DNA of 64,000 nucleotides from Pantoea rodasii (GTDB taxonomy: Bacteria > Pseudomonadota > Gammaproteobacteria > Enterobacterales > Enterobacteriaceae), in contig NZ_MLFP01000008.1 of assembly GCF_002095465.1 (NCBI RefSeq), forward strand, positions 124,001 to 188,000, read 5' to 3'. A program made the position numbers and the translations under genes. The notes below the pieces were generated by a model that searched no databases, was not told the origin of the DNA, and worked only from the letters and a program-made list of their open reading frames with translations. Of the stretch, positions 1-11,674 are shown in pieces (position 1 is the first letter of the stretch; each line of letters starts with the position of its first letter).

Positions 1-21
1 CCCCCGGCGGAGGCCGCATAA

Positions 22-1581
<1,560 letters not shown>

Positions 1582-1596
1582 CTATTTGTAGTTTTG

Positions 1597-1610
1597 CTAA
1601 ACCGGTTTAG
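1597..1610. promoter_or_regulatory. ScrR-type (LacI family) operator, scrY proximal
   Basis: Perfect 14-bp palindrome CTAAACCGGTTTAG in the scrK-scrY gap, about 50 bp upstream of the scrY start. Central CG with flanking AAAC/GTTT is typical of LacI-family sites, and sucrose regulons are controlled by the LacI-type repressor ScrR. The match to a ScrR site is inferred from context. Confidence 0.75.
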
Positions 1611-1656
1611 TCCCTGCATCATAGTTGCCCCAATTTTGAAAGCGCAACGGATTTTG

Positions 1657-1670
1657 CTAAACCGATTTAG
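1657..1670. promoter_or_regulatory. ScrR-type operator, second site
   Basis: CTAAACCGATTTAG, one base from the perfect palindrome, exactly 60 bp from the proximal site. That is close to six helical turns, so two repressor dimers could bind the same face and loop the DNA. Confidence 0.7.
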
Positions 1671-1708
1671 TTGATGTGAAGTAAGTCGCAAAACATGAAG
1701 GGTTCGTT

Positions 1709-2635
1709 CTATCGGGAGAGGTGATCCTGGAGTTGCTGATAGTCAGGCAGAGCCGTCATAGCTCCTTTGGCCATGGTCGCCAGTGCGCCACAGATCTGAG
1801 CACACTGCAGACGATCCGTAAGCTGATCACCATCAGCTGGCATGCCATACTGCGCCAGTCCCCATAACAGGCCGGCAACAAAAGCGTCGCCTGCTCCTGT
1901 GGTGTCCACGCTGTTGACCGCTTTAGCGGGATGGTGAGTCAGCGTACCGTTGTGCCAGCCGCGCACGCCGGCGCTGCCTTGGGTTACCAGCAGTAAGGTA
2001 ACCGGTAAGCGCTTCGCAAGAAGCGCAATACCAGCATCCACCTCCGGGCAACCCGTTATAAATATCAGCTCCTCTTCAGAGAGTTTCACTACAGTCGCCA
2101 GCTGTAGCGCCTGATCAATGCAATGTCGGAGCGCAGCTTTCTCAGGCCACAGATCCAGACGTATATTGGGGTCGAAACTGACAAAGCCCCCTGAATTCCG
2201 TATACGCTGCATGGCGGTGAGCGTAGCTGTTCTTGAAGGCTCTTTCAGCAGCGCGATTGAGCAGCAGTGCAGCCACTCTGCCGGTTGAAAATCGGGAAGG
2301 TCGTCAATTTCAAGGAACAGGTCTGCACCGGGTCGAACCATAAAGGTGAATGTGCGTTCTCCCGCGCTGTCCAGCGATACCAAGACCGTTGAGGTACGCT
2401 GCGCAGGGTCTGTTCGCATGTAAGAGACATCAACATTCTCCTGCTGCAATGTCTTTTTCATAAACTGTCCGAAGGGATCGCTTCCTACTCTCCCAATAAA
2501 GCCACTGTTACCGCGAAGGCGTGCAACACCTGCCGCTACATTTGCAGGAGCGCCGCCCGGACATTGCAGCAAGCGCCCATCCGTATCAGGTAATAAATCA
2601 ACTACCGCATCGCCCAGACACCAAACACGCTTCAT
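1709..2635 (-). CDS. scrK: Fructokinase ScrK
   Basis: Cytoplasmic PfkB/ribokinase-family sugar kinase that phosphorylates the free fructose released by intracellular sucrose-6-phosphate hydrolase, giving fructose-6-phosphate. The protein is 308 residues, normal for ScrK. Near the N-terminus it has GDAVVDLLPD followed by CPGGAPANVA, the substrate-binding first PfkB signature; near residue 240 it has DTTGAGDAFVAGLL, the second signature, with the catalytic Asp and anion hole. The ATG at 2635 is chosen over 2641 because GAGGAG lies seven bases upstream. It has its own operator at 2657-2670, so it is likely induced with scrY. The frame is intact, unlike its neighbour scrY. Confidence 0.93.
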   Translation of the reverse strand: MKRVWCLGDAVVDLLPDTDGRLLQCPGGAPANVAAGVARLRGNSGFIGRVGSDPFGQFMKKTLQQENVDVSYMRTDPAQRTSTVLVSLDSAGERTFTFMVRPGADLFLEIDDLPDFQPAEWLHCCSIALLKEPSRTATLTAMQRIRNSGGFVSFDPNIRLDLWPEKAALRHCIDQALQLATVVKLSEEELIFITGCPEVDAGIALLAKRLPVTLLLVTQGSAGVRGWHNGTLTHHPAKAVNSVDTTGAGDAFVAGLLWGLAQYGMPADGDQLTDRLQCAQICGALATMAKGAMTALPDYQQLQDHLSR

Positions 2636-2656
2636 CGTCATTCTCCTCGACCTCTG

Positions 2657-2670
2657 CTAAACCGTTTTAG
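2657..2670. promoter_or_regulatory. ScrR-type operator in front of scrK
   Basis: CTAAACCGTTTTAG, one mismatch from the perfect palindrome found before scrY, placed 22 bp upstream of the scrK start where a repressor would block transcription initiation or early elongation. Confidence 0.7.
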
Positions 2671-3782
2671 CTACCAATCACGATTATGCATTAAAGTCGT
2701 ATTATGCCGCCAGTGCCCGCAGCCACTTTTGAAATATTCACCACGAGGTTCTGACTGATAGCGCTATCAGCGCCACATACATAACATGGTCACCCATGTT
2801 CGCCTGACCGTCGCTGTTGACTCTGAACCCTATAAAATAACTGTACGTCATGAGAGCAGCTTAAGCGTCGTGAGATGAGATGAGATGAGATGCAGACGGT
2901 ACAGCATCAGATGACTCAGGAAGGCGCAACCGAAAAGTCACGGCTGAACACAGTGCTGGCCAGCATCAGGCCTTAAACGCTTGCCCCTCTTACCTTGCCA
3001 GTTTTAACGGACACGACCTTCCCGGGAGTAAAAAATATCACAGGAGAAAGCGAAGAGACTACCGGAAGATATGAGGGCTGACCTCACCGCCTGCAGAAGA
3101 AATCCCCGCTGTCGATCGAGGCTTCATCCCGACTGTGCCGGCGTCCGGTCAACCGCCACTGTGTGTCCAGTCGCACTGGCGCGGCGAAACTGCGCCGGAA
3201 ATTCAGGAATCACTTAATTTAGCTTTGACAAAGGTTGCGACAGAAAGGCCCGGAAGAAAACCGGGCCATCTGATACCAGGTGGCGTCATCCTGACACCTC
3301 GCTTGCACTTTAATGTTAGCTGGTTCGGCGTTTTTCATCAGTAAGTATATCGAAAATTTGGAACCCTTCGTCAGGATTAGTGATGCCGCTGATGATAAAT
3401 TCCAACCTTCATAGTTGTGCGCATTATGAAAAACGGGCGTATTTTGAAAAGATTCGGGCTTAGAGTTCAACTTTAAAGGATGTAAACCGATGCCACCTTC
3501 AGGGGCGGTTGAATGAAAAGGCCCAATACATGAGTGAGAAGGATTTGAATATTTTCAAAATACATCATGTGTTTATCCATTTTTCGGGTGGATTTCAGTC
3601 GTGTGAAGCGCCAGTTAAATTTTGACAGCGAAGGTTCGTTCACCCTCTCTTTAGCGCCATCCTTCCCCGCCGGGTATTGCCTATGCCATAAACAATGCCC
3701 CCCCGCAGCAACAATCGGAGGCTGTTACTCGCTGGTATCGGTGGAGAGCCAGAACGGGTATGCCAGCGCTTACTGTGTACAC
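2671..3782. other. 1.1-kb stretch without a supportable gene
   Basis: No frame shows recognisable protein character with a ribosome site. It contains four tandem copies of the 5-mer TGAGA at 2871-2890 and a hairpin at 3247-3267 (GGCCCGG, seven-base loop, CCGGGCC) that could end minus-strand transcription. Confidence 0.6.
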
Positions 3783-3804
3783 GAAAAAAGCCGCAGCGCG
3801 GCTT
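3783..3804 (-). terminator. Intrinsic terminator of the 79-residue protein gene
   Basis: On the minus strand a GC-rich stem (AAGCCGC / GCGGCTT, three-base loop) is followed by six Ts, a few bases after the stop codon at 3811. Confidence 0.85.
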
Positions 3805-3810
3805 AAGATG

Positions 3811-4050
3811 TTAATCTGTTTTTTTATCAGCGGGTTCAATAAGCGATTCGATGAATTTCTTTTGCTTATCGTTGAGCTTAAGTTGCTTTATTTTTTGTAT
3901 ATCAATGAGCTTAGTGGGCCCGTTTACCTGGGCTACTGGTTTGTTCTTACCGTTCTCATTGGCAAAAGTGATAGCGGTAAATACCAACCCCCAAAATAAA
4001 ACACAAAATAAAAAAACCATTATCCATGTCTTTCTTCTTATGTTTTTCAA
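3811..4050 (-). CDS. Small membrane-anchored protein of unknown function (79 aa)
   Basis: Not recognised. The N-terminus is basic (MKNIRRKTW) followed by one strongly hydrophobic segment at about residues 9-30 (FLFCVLFWGLVFTAITFA), which could be a signal anchor or a cleavable signal ending near FANE. The rest is hydrophilic and Lys-rich, predicted soluble on the far side of the membrane. There is no lipobox Cys. A strong intrinsic terminator follows the stop directly, supporting a genuine monocistronic gene. Base composition is AT-rich compared with the bud or GGDEF genes, suggesting separate acquisition. Confidence 0.7.
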   Translation of the reverse strand: MKNIRRKTWIMVFLFCVLFWGLVFTAITFANENGKNKPVAQVNGPTKLIDIQKIKQLKLNDKQKKFIESLIEPADKKTD

Positions 4051-4732
4051 GACCCCTTACTCCAAAAATGTCACAGGAGTTACTAAGACAAATCCTAAAC
4101 TGGGAAAGTTCTTAATTGGTGTAAAATAAGACATATTGTGCATAAAGACATGTAAATTGCACTCATTAAAAGCATAATGTTCTGAGTTTGGCGTTCTGAA
4201 CAGCACATTTGAACATGCAGCATCAGTGATATCTGATAACTTTGACATTGATTGATAGCAACTACAAAGTGCCCTCGCCTGACTACTATGGGACTTTCAA
4301 ACTGGCAGTGCTCTGTTCGCTTTACTCACGACCTTACAAGGAATATGTCAGAGGTCATGCTGTCTATTTTAGTGAGTCGCCCGAATTATTTTCTTTAAGT
4401 GAATTTTTTATGGATTTTATTCCCCCACCTTTCGTCCAGAACTGATGCGAAAGTATACCACCGACCTGTATACGGATGGATTCGTTGAGCTTTAAATAAG
4501 AGGTGATTAACGGGCTGTAAGGTTAATTCACTGATCCTGCTGTGAGCTTTTACGATCCGTTTCATTCTTTTTGAGTTTTACTATTTTTGTAATCTCTTCT
4601 GCCTGGTTCTGCTGCAAGTCATTCTATCAGTGCATTCTGTCGATCGTTGCATCACCACTACTGATAAGGCGTGGGGGTCTTATAGCTTGGTTGCATTTTC
4701 AACAGTTTGTCGCTTTCAGTATTTCCCGCGTA

Positions 4733-5059
4733 TCAGGTATTACACAGCTCCTTATGACAGTCATAAAAATGAACAAAAGGGTCGCCGTTCATTGGCATGA
4801 GGTATTGAGGTGGGAAAACGCACCATCCATAACGTCTGAAATCCCGCATCGAGACGGACATTTTTCCACCACACACAATTTCACCAGCGCATAGCCACCC
4901 ACCTGTGTTTTCAGGCATTCTTCCGCAGGTACCGTCAGGTGCATTAAACAGCTCTCCAGCCTCGCACCAACTGAGTAATTTAACAGATTTACCGATATTT
5001 TCAGGATTTACTGAGTCAATAACCAGGGCAACGCAACCTGCTTCAAGTACTGCTTTCAT
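4733..5059 (-). CDS. Conserved-looking hypothetical protein (108 aa)
   Basis: Not firmly recognised. The sequence begins MKAVLEAGCVALVID and contains PENIGKSVKLLSW, then a Cys-rich centre with Gly and Trp (GGWLCAGEIVCGG) and a C-terminal PPQYLMPMNGD. The pattern of a hydrophobic strand, then an N-x-G-K-x-V turn, then a Pro-rich tail resembles small SH3/KOW-like proteins common in enterobacterial prophages and plasmids; that likeness is an impression from memory, not a family assignment. The ATG at 5059 is chosen because GGAGAGAG lies just upstream; the longer frame to 5083 lacks a site. No operon partner is evident. Confidence 0.6.
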   Translation of the reverse strand: MKAVLEAGCVALVIDSVNPENIGKSVKLLSWCEAGELFNAPDGTCGRMPENTGGWLCAGEIVCGGKMSVSMRDFRRYGWCVFPPQYLMPMNGDPFVHFYDCHKELCNT

Positions 5060-5189
5060 CGGTCTCTCTCCATATGATTGCATTTAGGCCGGAGTGACTT
5101 TCATAGCTAACCGCAAGTCTGACATCACCTGCTAGTAAGTTTGGTTTGAGCTTCAGATGTGTCCTGATTCGGCTTTAAATATCATAGGG

Positions 5190-5357
5190 TCAGTACAGAT
5201 TTTCCAGGATGACGTCAGTCATGTCATGAGTGTATGCCTTAAGCGCATAATCGAACCAGTTTTTACAGAGCACGACTGACGAATTATTAAGCTTCAGTCC
5301 GGCAAAGCGTGCTTTACCTGTCGCTGATGACTCTGAGTGGTTGATTACGGCAGTCAT
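5190..5357 (-). CDS. Possible small ORF (55 aa), weak
   Basis: An open frame with moderately protein-like composition (MTAVINHSE at the start, KNWFDYALKAY in the middle). No clear ribosome site and no recognised relative; it could be non-coding. Confidence 0.25.
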   Translation of the reverse strand: MTAVINHSESSATGKARFAGLKLNNSSVVLCKNWFDYALKAYTHDMTDVILENLY

Positions 5358-5753
5358 AACCGGAACCGGTTCATTGGGGGTCGACACCCTCAGAGTAAGC
5401 CAGTGCCTTATCGGAAAATTTTTTCTCAGGCATTTTATTTATCTTCCAGTTTTTTATTACTCGCGTTCAGGTTTTCGTTTAACCCACTCACTCAGGTGTC
5501 AGAAAAGCGCTGCAATATCTGATGATGCATAAACTGAATTCGGCAAAACATATGTATGCCCGCCTGTTATGGGGAAGGCTACGTTTATCCTGGCTGAACC
5601 TCATGACATTCAACAGGTTATAGCCGCCGAATACATCTTTTCCTGATGAATCCAATTTCCTATTGGAGCAACATGACCTCACCCTTCGTAATACATGAAA
5701 CAGGGTCTTATATCTTTTTATCGCGCTCTTAATTTCCCTGGTGCAAAAGTCAG

Positions 5754-5891
5754 TTATCTGTGCGGGTATGCCCAGGAATGATCAATGCCTAAAGATGACA
5801 GAGTCCCGGTAACAGCCAGGCAGGCTAATAACAGAGCGAAAATCACAACTCCCAAAATCTCAATTACTTTAAGAAAATGATGCTTAGTCAT
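5754..5891 (-). CDS. Small single-pass membrane protein (45 aa)
   Basis: A short ORF with good coding signals: GAGGA lies about six bases before the ATG at 5891. The protein starts with a positively charged head (MTKHHFLKV), has one hydrophobic helix at about residues 9-28 (IEILGVVIFALLLACLAV), and a short polar tail ending in HSWAYPHR. This is the usual build of enterobacterial stress-related small membrane proteins, but no specific homologue is recognised. It stands alone, upstream of the chemoreceptor gene and on the opposite strand. Nothing in the sequence indicates its partner. Confidence 0.6.
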   Translation of the reverse strand: MTKHHFLKVIEILGVVIFALLLACLAVTGTLSSLGIDHSWAYPHR

Positions 5892-6348
5892 AAATATTCC
5901 TCTTCAGTTGATATGTTTGAAACGTACCTAATGAAAGTAAGATGTTACCGGTAAAGAACAAGCCAAATTTACACGATGAAACATAAAGGAGAACTTATTG
6001 ATTTTTTGCATTGCGAAAAAATCCCTCCATCCGCAATCCTCGAACAGCCATGATCACGCTGTTCGCTGTAGCTTAAATGTTGACTACAGGGAACATTGTT
6101 TTCAAAGCATGGGTTTATCGGTCATGACTATGAAAGTGGGAATTTAACATGCGCAGAAGCGGAGGTCGTACTTCAGACAGAGTTTACGTATGTATATCGC
6201 AGCATGGTACCGCTCCGGTTTATCTGCTGGAGGATGGAAGCCAAGATCTGACCCTCAGTGTCAGATAACACAACAGAATAGTAACCTGCTTAGCGGAATT
6301 TTAATAAACATCAAGCCTCTCTCAGGAAATGTATAAAAAATAATTTAT

Positions 6349-6375
6349 TAAAGCCTGTTGAAATGACGTCGATAA
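6349..6375 (+). promoter_or_regulatory. Sigma-28 (FliA) promoter of the 6414 chemoreceptor gene
   Basis: TAAA, exactly 15 bases, then GTCGATAA; the enterobacterial FliA consensus is TAAA-N15-GCCGATAA, so there is one mismatch. The start codon is 38 bases downstream. Confidence 0.8.
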
Positions 6376-6413
6376 TACATTGTTGAATTTTTAACTTTTA
6401 TATCAGGGCTCAT

Positions 6414-8075
6414 ATGACCATTACACAGCGATTATTGATGGCGTTTTTTCTGTTGGCTTTATCTCTCATCTCGATTGTTGCCGTTTCACTTGCAGTGATT
6501 TCGGGCTTTCAGTCGCGATTCGAATATGTACAGGCCAATGCGATACCGAGTATCAAGGACCTGAACAAATCCATAAGTAGCACGAATCAGCTGGGCATTG
6601 CGCTGTACCGTCATCAGACGGCTTCAACGAAAGCTGACCAGGACGCCGCTGAAGAAAGGATCAACGGCCTGCTTCACACACTGAAGTCACTTACTGATTA
6701 TTACATGGCGAACGACATCTCCAGTGACGAAGATAAGGCTATGACTGAGCAGGCATTCCGTAACATTGATGCCGTTCGTGCTGCCCTACCCGCTTTCTTA
6801 GCCGCCTCAGACAGTAATAATGATGATGCCGTTTCTTTGGCCCTACTCAAGGGAGATAAAGGCGTGGGTGCCGCCACGAGAGAAATGGAGTCACTATTCA
6901 CTAAACAAATAGATTTAAATATTCAAATTGGTGATGGGCTACGAGCTGTCAATAAGAAAATTTATTCTCAGACGTTCTGGATAATGACCTCTGTATCGGC
7001 TGGAGTTATCCTGGTTCTTGGCATATTTTGTGTCAGTATCGTTCTGGGTATTAAGCGCAGCCTGAACAATCTGCAAAACACGATAACTGACGTCAGCAGT
7101 CACCTTGATCTGACGCAGGTGGCTTCCGTGATCAGAAATGATGAAGTAGGAAAGACGGCAACGGCGTTTAACAATCTGCTCAAAAGGGTCTCCGCAACGC
7201 TTGTATCGGTGAACCAGGCGGCACACTCAGTCAGTACGGGGTCAACACAGATAGCCGCAGGAAACGAGGATCTTTCATCTCGTACCGAGCAACAGGCAGC
7301 GTCGCTGGAACAGACTTCTGCAAGCATGGCTACCCTGAGCGATTCTGTCCGGCAGAATGCTGAAGGAGCTTTTGAAGCAAGCACACTGGCAAACAATGCT
7401 AATGATTTATCCCGTCAGAACAGGAGCGCAGTCAGTGGGATGCTGGATACCATGTCCGATATCCGCGGGAGTTCAGCAAAAATTTCTGAAATTACGGGAC
7501 TGATTGAAGGAATTGCTTTCCAGACCAATATTCTGGCGCTTAATGCTGCGGTTGAGGCCGCGCGCGCCGGTGAACATGGAAGAGGGTTTGCGGTTGTTGC
7601 CTCTGAGGTGCGTAATCTGGCACAGCGTTCTTCTACTGCTGCACGTGAGATAAAGGACCTGATTTCACTTTCCGTTTCTCAGGTCGAACAAGGGCTTCAG
7701 CAGGCAACGCATGTTGGTGGTAACACAGAGAACGTCACCAGTGCGATTCAGCAAGTTGCAGACCTGGTTAATGAGATTGCGGCCGCGACATCTGAACAGA
7801 GCAAGGGCATCGAGCAGGTCCATCTGGCCATCGGGCAGATGGATGAGGTCACCCAGCAGAACGCCTCTTTGGTTGAAGAGGCTTCTTCAGCATCAAAATC
7901 ACTCCAGGAACAGGCTGAAACACTGTCAGGACTGGTGTCCACTTTTATCCTTGAGAAAAATCAGGTCCATGCCGGGGCAAGTGTCAGGCCGGTAATCAGC
8001 GAAAAATTACAATTGCAAAAAATGCCTGATGTGATTGCTGCAAATGTGAGTAAAGTAAACTGGGAAAGTTTTTAA
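6414..8075 (+). CDS. Methyl-accepting chemotaxis protein with CheR-tether pentapeptide
   Basis: Inner-membrane chemoreceptor of 553 residues. Transmembrane helix 1 is at about 7-30, a periplasmic four-helix-bundle-type ligand domain at about 31-188, and transmembrane helix 2 at about 190-212. A HAMP segment follows, then the cytoplasmic signalling coiled coil with the hairpin tip around [20 protein letters not shown], which contacts CheA and CheW. The last five residues are NWESF, nearly identical to the NWETF tail by which E. coli Tsr and Tar tether CheR and CheB. It should therefore be a high-abundance-type receptor that supports its own adaptation. The ligand cannot be inferred. CAGGG precedes the ATG, and a FliA-type promoter lies upstream, so expression should follow flagellar class III genes of the host. 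The reading frame is complete. Confidence 0.95.
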   Translation: MTITQRLLMAFFLLALSLISIVAVSLAVISGFQSRFEYVQANAIPSIKDLNKSISSTNQLGIALYRHQTASTKADQDAAEERINGLLHTLKSLTDYYMANDISSDEDKAMTEQAFRNIDAVRAALPAFLAASDSNNDDAVSLALLKGDKGVGAATREMESLFTKQIDLNIQIGDGLRAVNKKIYSQTFWIMTSVSAGVILVLGIFCVSIVLGIKRSLNNLQNTITDVSSHLDLTQVASVIRNDEVGKTATAFNNLLKRVSATLVSVNQAAHSVSTGSTQIAAGNEDLSSRTEQQAASLEQTSASMATLSDSVRQNAEGAFEASTLANNANDLSRQNRSAVSGMLDTMSDIRGSSAKISEITGLIEGIAFQTNILALNAAVEAARAGEHGRGFAVVASEVRNLAQRSSTAAREIKDLISLSVSQVEQGLQQATHVGGNTENVTSAIQQVADLVNEIAAATSEQSKGIEQVHLAIGQMDEVTQQNASLVEEASSASKSLQEQAETLSGLVSTFILEKNQVHAGASVRPVISEKLQLQKMPDVIAANVSKVNWESF

Positions 8076-8110
8076 ATTCTCCGGCTATTCTTTAAAAAAG
8101 GTTTATCATA

Positions 8111-8133
8111 AGCGCTGGTACGCCAGCGCTTTC
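8111..8133 (+). terminator. Hairpin after the chemoreceptor gene
   Basis: AGCGCTGG and CCAGCGCT form a perfect 8-bp stem with loop TACG, 36 bases after the stop, followed only by TT then CCC. Position suits a terminator but the U-tract is poor. Confidence 0.45.
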
Positions 8134-8748
8134 CCGGATTCTTATAGTTAATATTTATGAATCTGAATCTTCTGCACATAAAATGCTCAGAACAGATATG
8201 ACAAGCTAATACTGTTAAAATTAGCTGACTCGTTACGGATAATAGCCCTGCTTTAACCGGAAAAATCAATCCTTCAAATGGTTTTTTCATCAAATGGCCA
8301 GAGTCAGAACGTTGAAAATTTTTACAGAAAACAGCACAGTCATTTATCTTTTTTGGATTGATAAGACTGTACACAGCGTTAATTTCTATATGTCCGACAC
8401 TGATACTCCATTCAACCAGCGTCCTCGGGAGCCCACCATCGCCGATGTTAATTCTTAGTAATCAAAAAATAAGACCTCGAAAAAAATTTCGTATTTAAAA
8501 TTAGCCCAAAGAAACCTTAAATTATAAATAAAAAGTGACTTTTTCAGCACTGGGATTTCAGGGTCACGACTGCCTTATCCATGAACAGTAGGTAGCGTTG
8601 CAGGAGAACTAACGCCTGTTCACCCGAGCTGTTTTCTTTAGCTGCAGGGCATTATTATCAACAGTAAAATTATGAAATCCTGCGCTGACGACAAGCCCAT
8701 GATAAGGCCATTTTAATACAGTTATTGTTACAACTTAATTTAATTCAC

Positions 8749-8775
8749 TGAACTTCTGACTGTACGCGCCGATAT
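8749..8775 (+). promoter_or_regulatory. Sigma-28-like promoter of the PAS-PAS receptor gene
   Basis: TGAA, exactly 15 bases, then GCCGATAT: one mismatch in each element against TAAA-N15-GCCGATAA. It lies 49 bases before the ATG at 8824. Confidence 0.65.
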
Positions 8776-8823
8776 GACATATCAGTCGTATTTTGTGCCG
8801 ATGTAAATTAACCAGGAGAAATA

Positions 8824-9990
8824 ATGTTCAAAAAATTACTACAAAAAAAGCCTGCCATAGTACAGGTTAAATCAGCTATATCTGAAGTACCAGATATTCA
8901 AGAGCACTACGCATATCACAGTGACACTGAACTACTGAAGTGTGTGATGGAGATAGGGCATGAATGCGTCTGGTACATTGAGTCACCCGACAGGTACAGT
9001 GATTCGCCCGTATTTTTATCGCACTCAGCCCGTCGTCTTTTAGGTCTGACCCCTGATGAAGAAGTCGGAACGCATTCTCTTATGCAGAGAGTTCATACAG
9101 AGCATCAGGATGCTTTCACAGATTTCGTTTTCTCTTCACTCAGCCATGGTCCGGCTAAGAAACCGCTTCAGTGCATGGTCAAAACTGACAAAACCAATTT
9201 TCAGTGGTTTCTTTTTCAGGCAAAGTACTGTGTGGAATTTTCGCCTCCGCGCTTAGTAGGCATTATCAAAAATATTGAACAGCAAACCACTCAGGCACGT
9301 CTTTTTGATATTGTTTCCACGCGCTTTGACCTGTCGCGGGAAATGCTCAACGACGGACTTTGGGATCTTGATATCATTGGTGGCAATCCGCTTAATCCTG
9401 ATAACGTCTTCTGGTGGTCACCGCAGTTCAGAAAACTGCTGGGTTTTGAAACTGTCGAAGAATTTCCGGACGTGATGGACAGCTGGGCTTCACGCCTTCA
9501 TCCGGATGACAGGCAGGCTGCACTTGACGCTTTCGTTAAGCACCTGATGGACTACAGCGGTAAGACAGGTTTCGATATAGAATATCGCCTTAAGCTTCGC
9601 AGTGGTGAATACCGGTGCTTTCAGGCTCGCGGTCAGACAAAGCGCGCGCCCGACGGTACTCCGCTCCGTGCCGTCGGGGCGCTGATTGATATTCAGGCCC
9701 GAAAAGACCGACGGCTGCATGAAGATAGCGAGGTCAGGAGGAACATTCAGACAGCTGAAGCAGCGAAAGAAATCGCCGAACTGGTCTCAGAGAACGGAAA
9801 TATTGCTGCACAGATCAAACTTATCTCTCTCAATGCCAGTATCGAAGCGGCAAGGGCGGGTATACATGGGCGTGGCTTCTCCGTAATTGCCAGTGCTATC
9901 AGAGGACTTGCGGAAAGGACGGCAGATATAACAGGACAAATTTCCCGTCTACAGAAACGCATACAAAGTTTTTCTGATAGTACTGAATAG
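8824..9990 (+). CDS. Soluble PAS-PAS protein with short MCP-like signalling tip
   Basis: A 388-residue cytoplasmic protein with no transmembrane helix. Residues about 40-155 form a first PAS-like sensor (HECVWYIESPDRYSD onward). Residues about 170-305 form a PAS fold with PAC motif (WWSPQFRKLLGFE; FDIEYRLKLRSGEYR; GALIDIQARK). The C-terminal 80 residues resemble the tip of an MCP hairpin (LISLNASIEAARAGIHGRGFSVIASAIRGLAERT). Only about 70 residues of signalling domain remain, against 200 or more in normal receptors: there is no HAMP, no long methylation helices and no CheR tether. It may insert in receptor arrays or act as a stand-alone modulator in the manner of BdlA. The ribosome site is good (AGGAG) and the promoter FliA-like. 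The frame runs cleanly to its stop, so the short tail may be natural. Confidence 0.85.
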   Translation: MFKKLLQKKPAIVQVKSAISEVPDIQEHYAYHSDTELLKCVMEIGHECVWYIESPDRYSDSPVFLSHSARRLLGLTPDEEVGTHSLMQRVHTEHQDAFTDFVFSSLSHGPAKKPLQCMVKTDKTNFQWFLFQAKYCVEFSPPRLVGIIKNIEQQTTQARLFDIVSTRFDLSREMLNDGLWDLDIIGGNPLNPDNVFWWSPQFRKLLGFETVEEFPDVMDSWASRLHPDDRQAALDAFVKHLMDYSGKTGFDIEYRLKLRSGEYRCFQARGQTKRAPDGTPLRAVGALIDIQARKDRRLHEDSEVRRNIQTAEAAKEIAELVSENGNIAAQIKLISLNASIEAARAGIHGRGFSVIASAIRGLAERTADITGQISRLQKRIQSFSDSTE

Positions 9991-10196
9991 CTTCATGAGC
10001 ATTCATTCTCTGACGTTAATTAACCTTCGTTACAGACTGACCTTTTGACCTGTTCATCTGATGAAGGATTAGGGCGGTATATAACCTGAAGTGTTCAAAC
10101 CTCTTTTGGCAGAAGTGCGCCTCTGCTGATTGATGAACAATTTACATCAGCCTGCCAGAGCGTTTTGAATGTGAGGCTCTGGCTGGATCACCTTCC

Positions 10197-10418
10197 TTAC
10201 GGTTGACCGATAAGCTGCGTCTTACCGCCTGATGATTCGCTTCGGGCCTTCTGGCTGAGATTTGATGCAAGAATGCAGACTTCGTATTTAAGACGAGATG
10301 CCTGGTCAAGTGACTGCTTCTGGTCTTGAGATTGATATGCAGCGAAAAAATGACACGACTGACTCTGACAGATATTGATATCCAGATGAAACACCAGTTT
10401 GTTACCTGTGCGAAGCAT
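10197..10418 (-). CDS. Hypothetical protein (73 aa)
   Basis: Not recognised. A hydrophilic protein rich in Ser and Gln with three Cys residues in its central part. AAGGAA sits nine bases before the ATG at 10418, supporting translation. A perfect 10-bp inverted repeat 33 bp upstream (10451-10472) could be its operator. No domain is visible and composition is unremarkable, so a decayed gene is possible. Confidence 0.4.
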   Translation of the reverse strand: MLRTGNKLVFHLDINICQSQSCHFFAAYQSQDQKQSLDQASRLKYEVCILASNLSQKARSESSGGKTQLIGQP

Positions 10419-10450
10419 CAGTCATCTTTCCTTCTCAGACAACATAAAGT

Positions 10451-10472
10451 GGAGCAGGTATGTACCTGCTCC
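10451..10472. repeat. Perfect inverted repeat, 10-bp arms
   Basis: GGAGCAGGTA, two bases, TACCTGCTCC. No T-run on either side, so an operator or structured leader is more likely than a terminator. It sits upstream of the minus-strand gene starting at 10418. Confidence 0.6.
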
Positions 10473-10642
10473 AGGTAAGACGCCTTGCTGAACACCGACA
10501 TGAATATTTTCATCTTTTACGGGAGCTTGTGCAATTCATTGAGATGGGAGACGCAGATAAGGGAAGAAAAACCTGCAGCGTTGGAATGGCAACTCACCCA
10601 CAGCCCTTGCTCATAAACAACAAGGGGGTTATTGGCGGTTAA
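10460..10642 (+). pseudogene. Possible C-terminal scrap of a GntR/FCD-type regulator
   Basis: A 60-residue open frame includes AEHRHEYFHLL and, further on, IEMGDADKGRK, reminiscent of the last helices of FCD ligand-binding domains (His, then a Gly-Asp-Ala motif). There is no HTH domain and no ribosome site, and the ATG falls inside the inverted repeat, so at best this is a remnant. Chance resemblance is quite possible. Confidence 0.2.
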
Positions 10643-10843
10643 CATCATGATGCGTTAAGCGTTCACCGGTTTAATAATAGCTGACTTCATGGGGAAACGG
10701 CTTGATTCCACAGGCCAGTATTTACTTTCAGTGTTGTCCGTTGTGTCCGTATTACCAGTGCGTTAACCACTCACAATAATTAAAGCATTCCCTGAAGGTG
10801 GGATAATGGCCGAAGCTTTAAGGCTGAATCTGCATGGCTAACT

Positions 10844-10871
10844 GCTTACTCACACAGGTGTGTGAGTAAGC
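10844..10871. terminator. Long hairpin at the 3' end of the bud operon
   Basis: Arms of 13 bp match perfectly around a two-base loop, 13 bp beyond the budC stop. No U-tract follows on the minus strand, so it may stabilise the mRNA 3' end or act as an operator rather than being a classical terminator. Confidence 0.5.
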
Positions 10872-10883
10872 ACAATTCAGGAA

Positions 10884-11669
<786 letters not shown>

Positions 11670-11674
11670 TTAAA

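Noticed and set aside
2871..2890. Four tandem TGAGA units as a possible phase-variation tract
   Set aside because: No gene start or promoter sits at the repeat, so no effect can be proposed.
4242..4445. 67-codon plus-strand ORF
   Set aside because: No ribosome site, no recognised motif, AT-rich background where such frames occur by chance.
6149..6268. 39-codon plus-strand ORF before the chemoreceptor promoter
   Set aside because: No ribosome site and no recognisable pattern.
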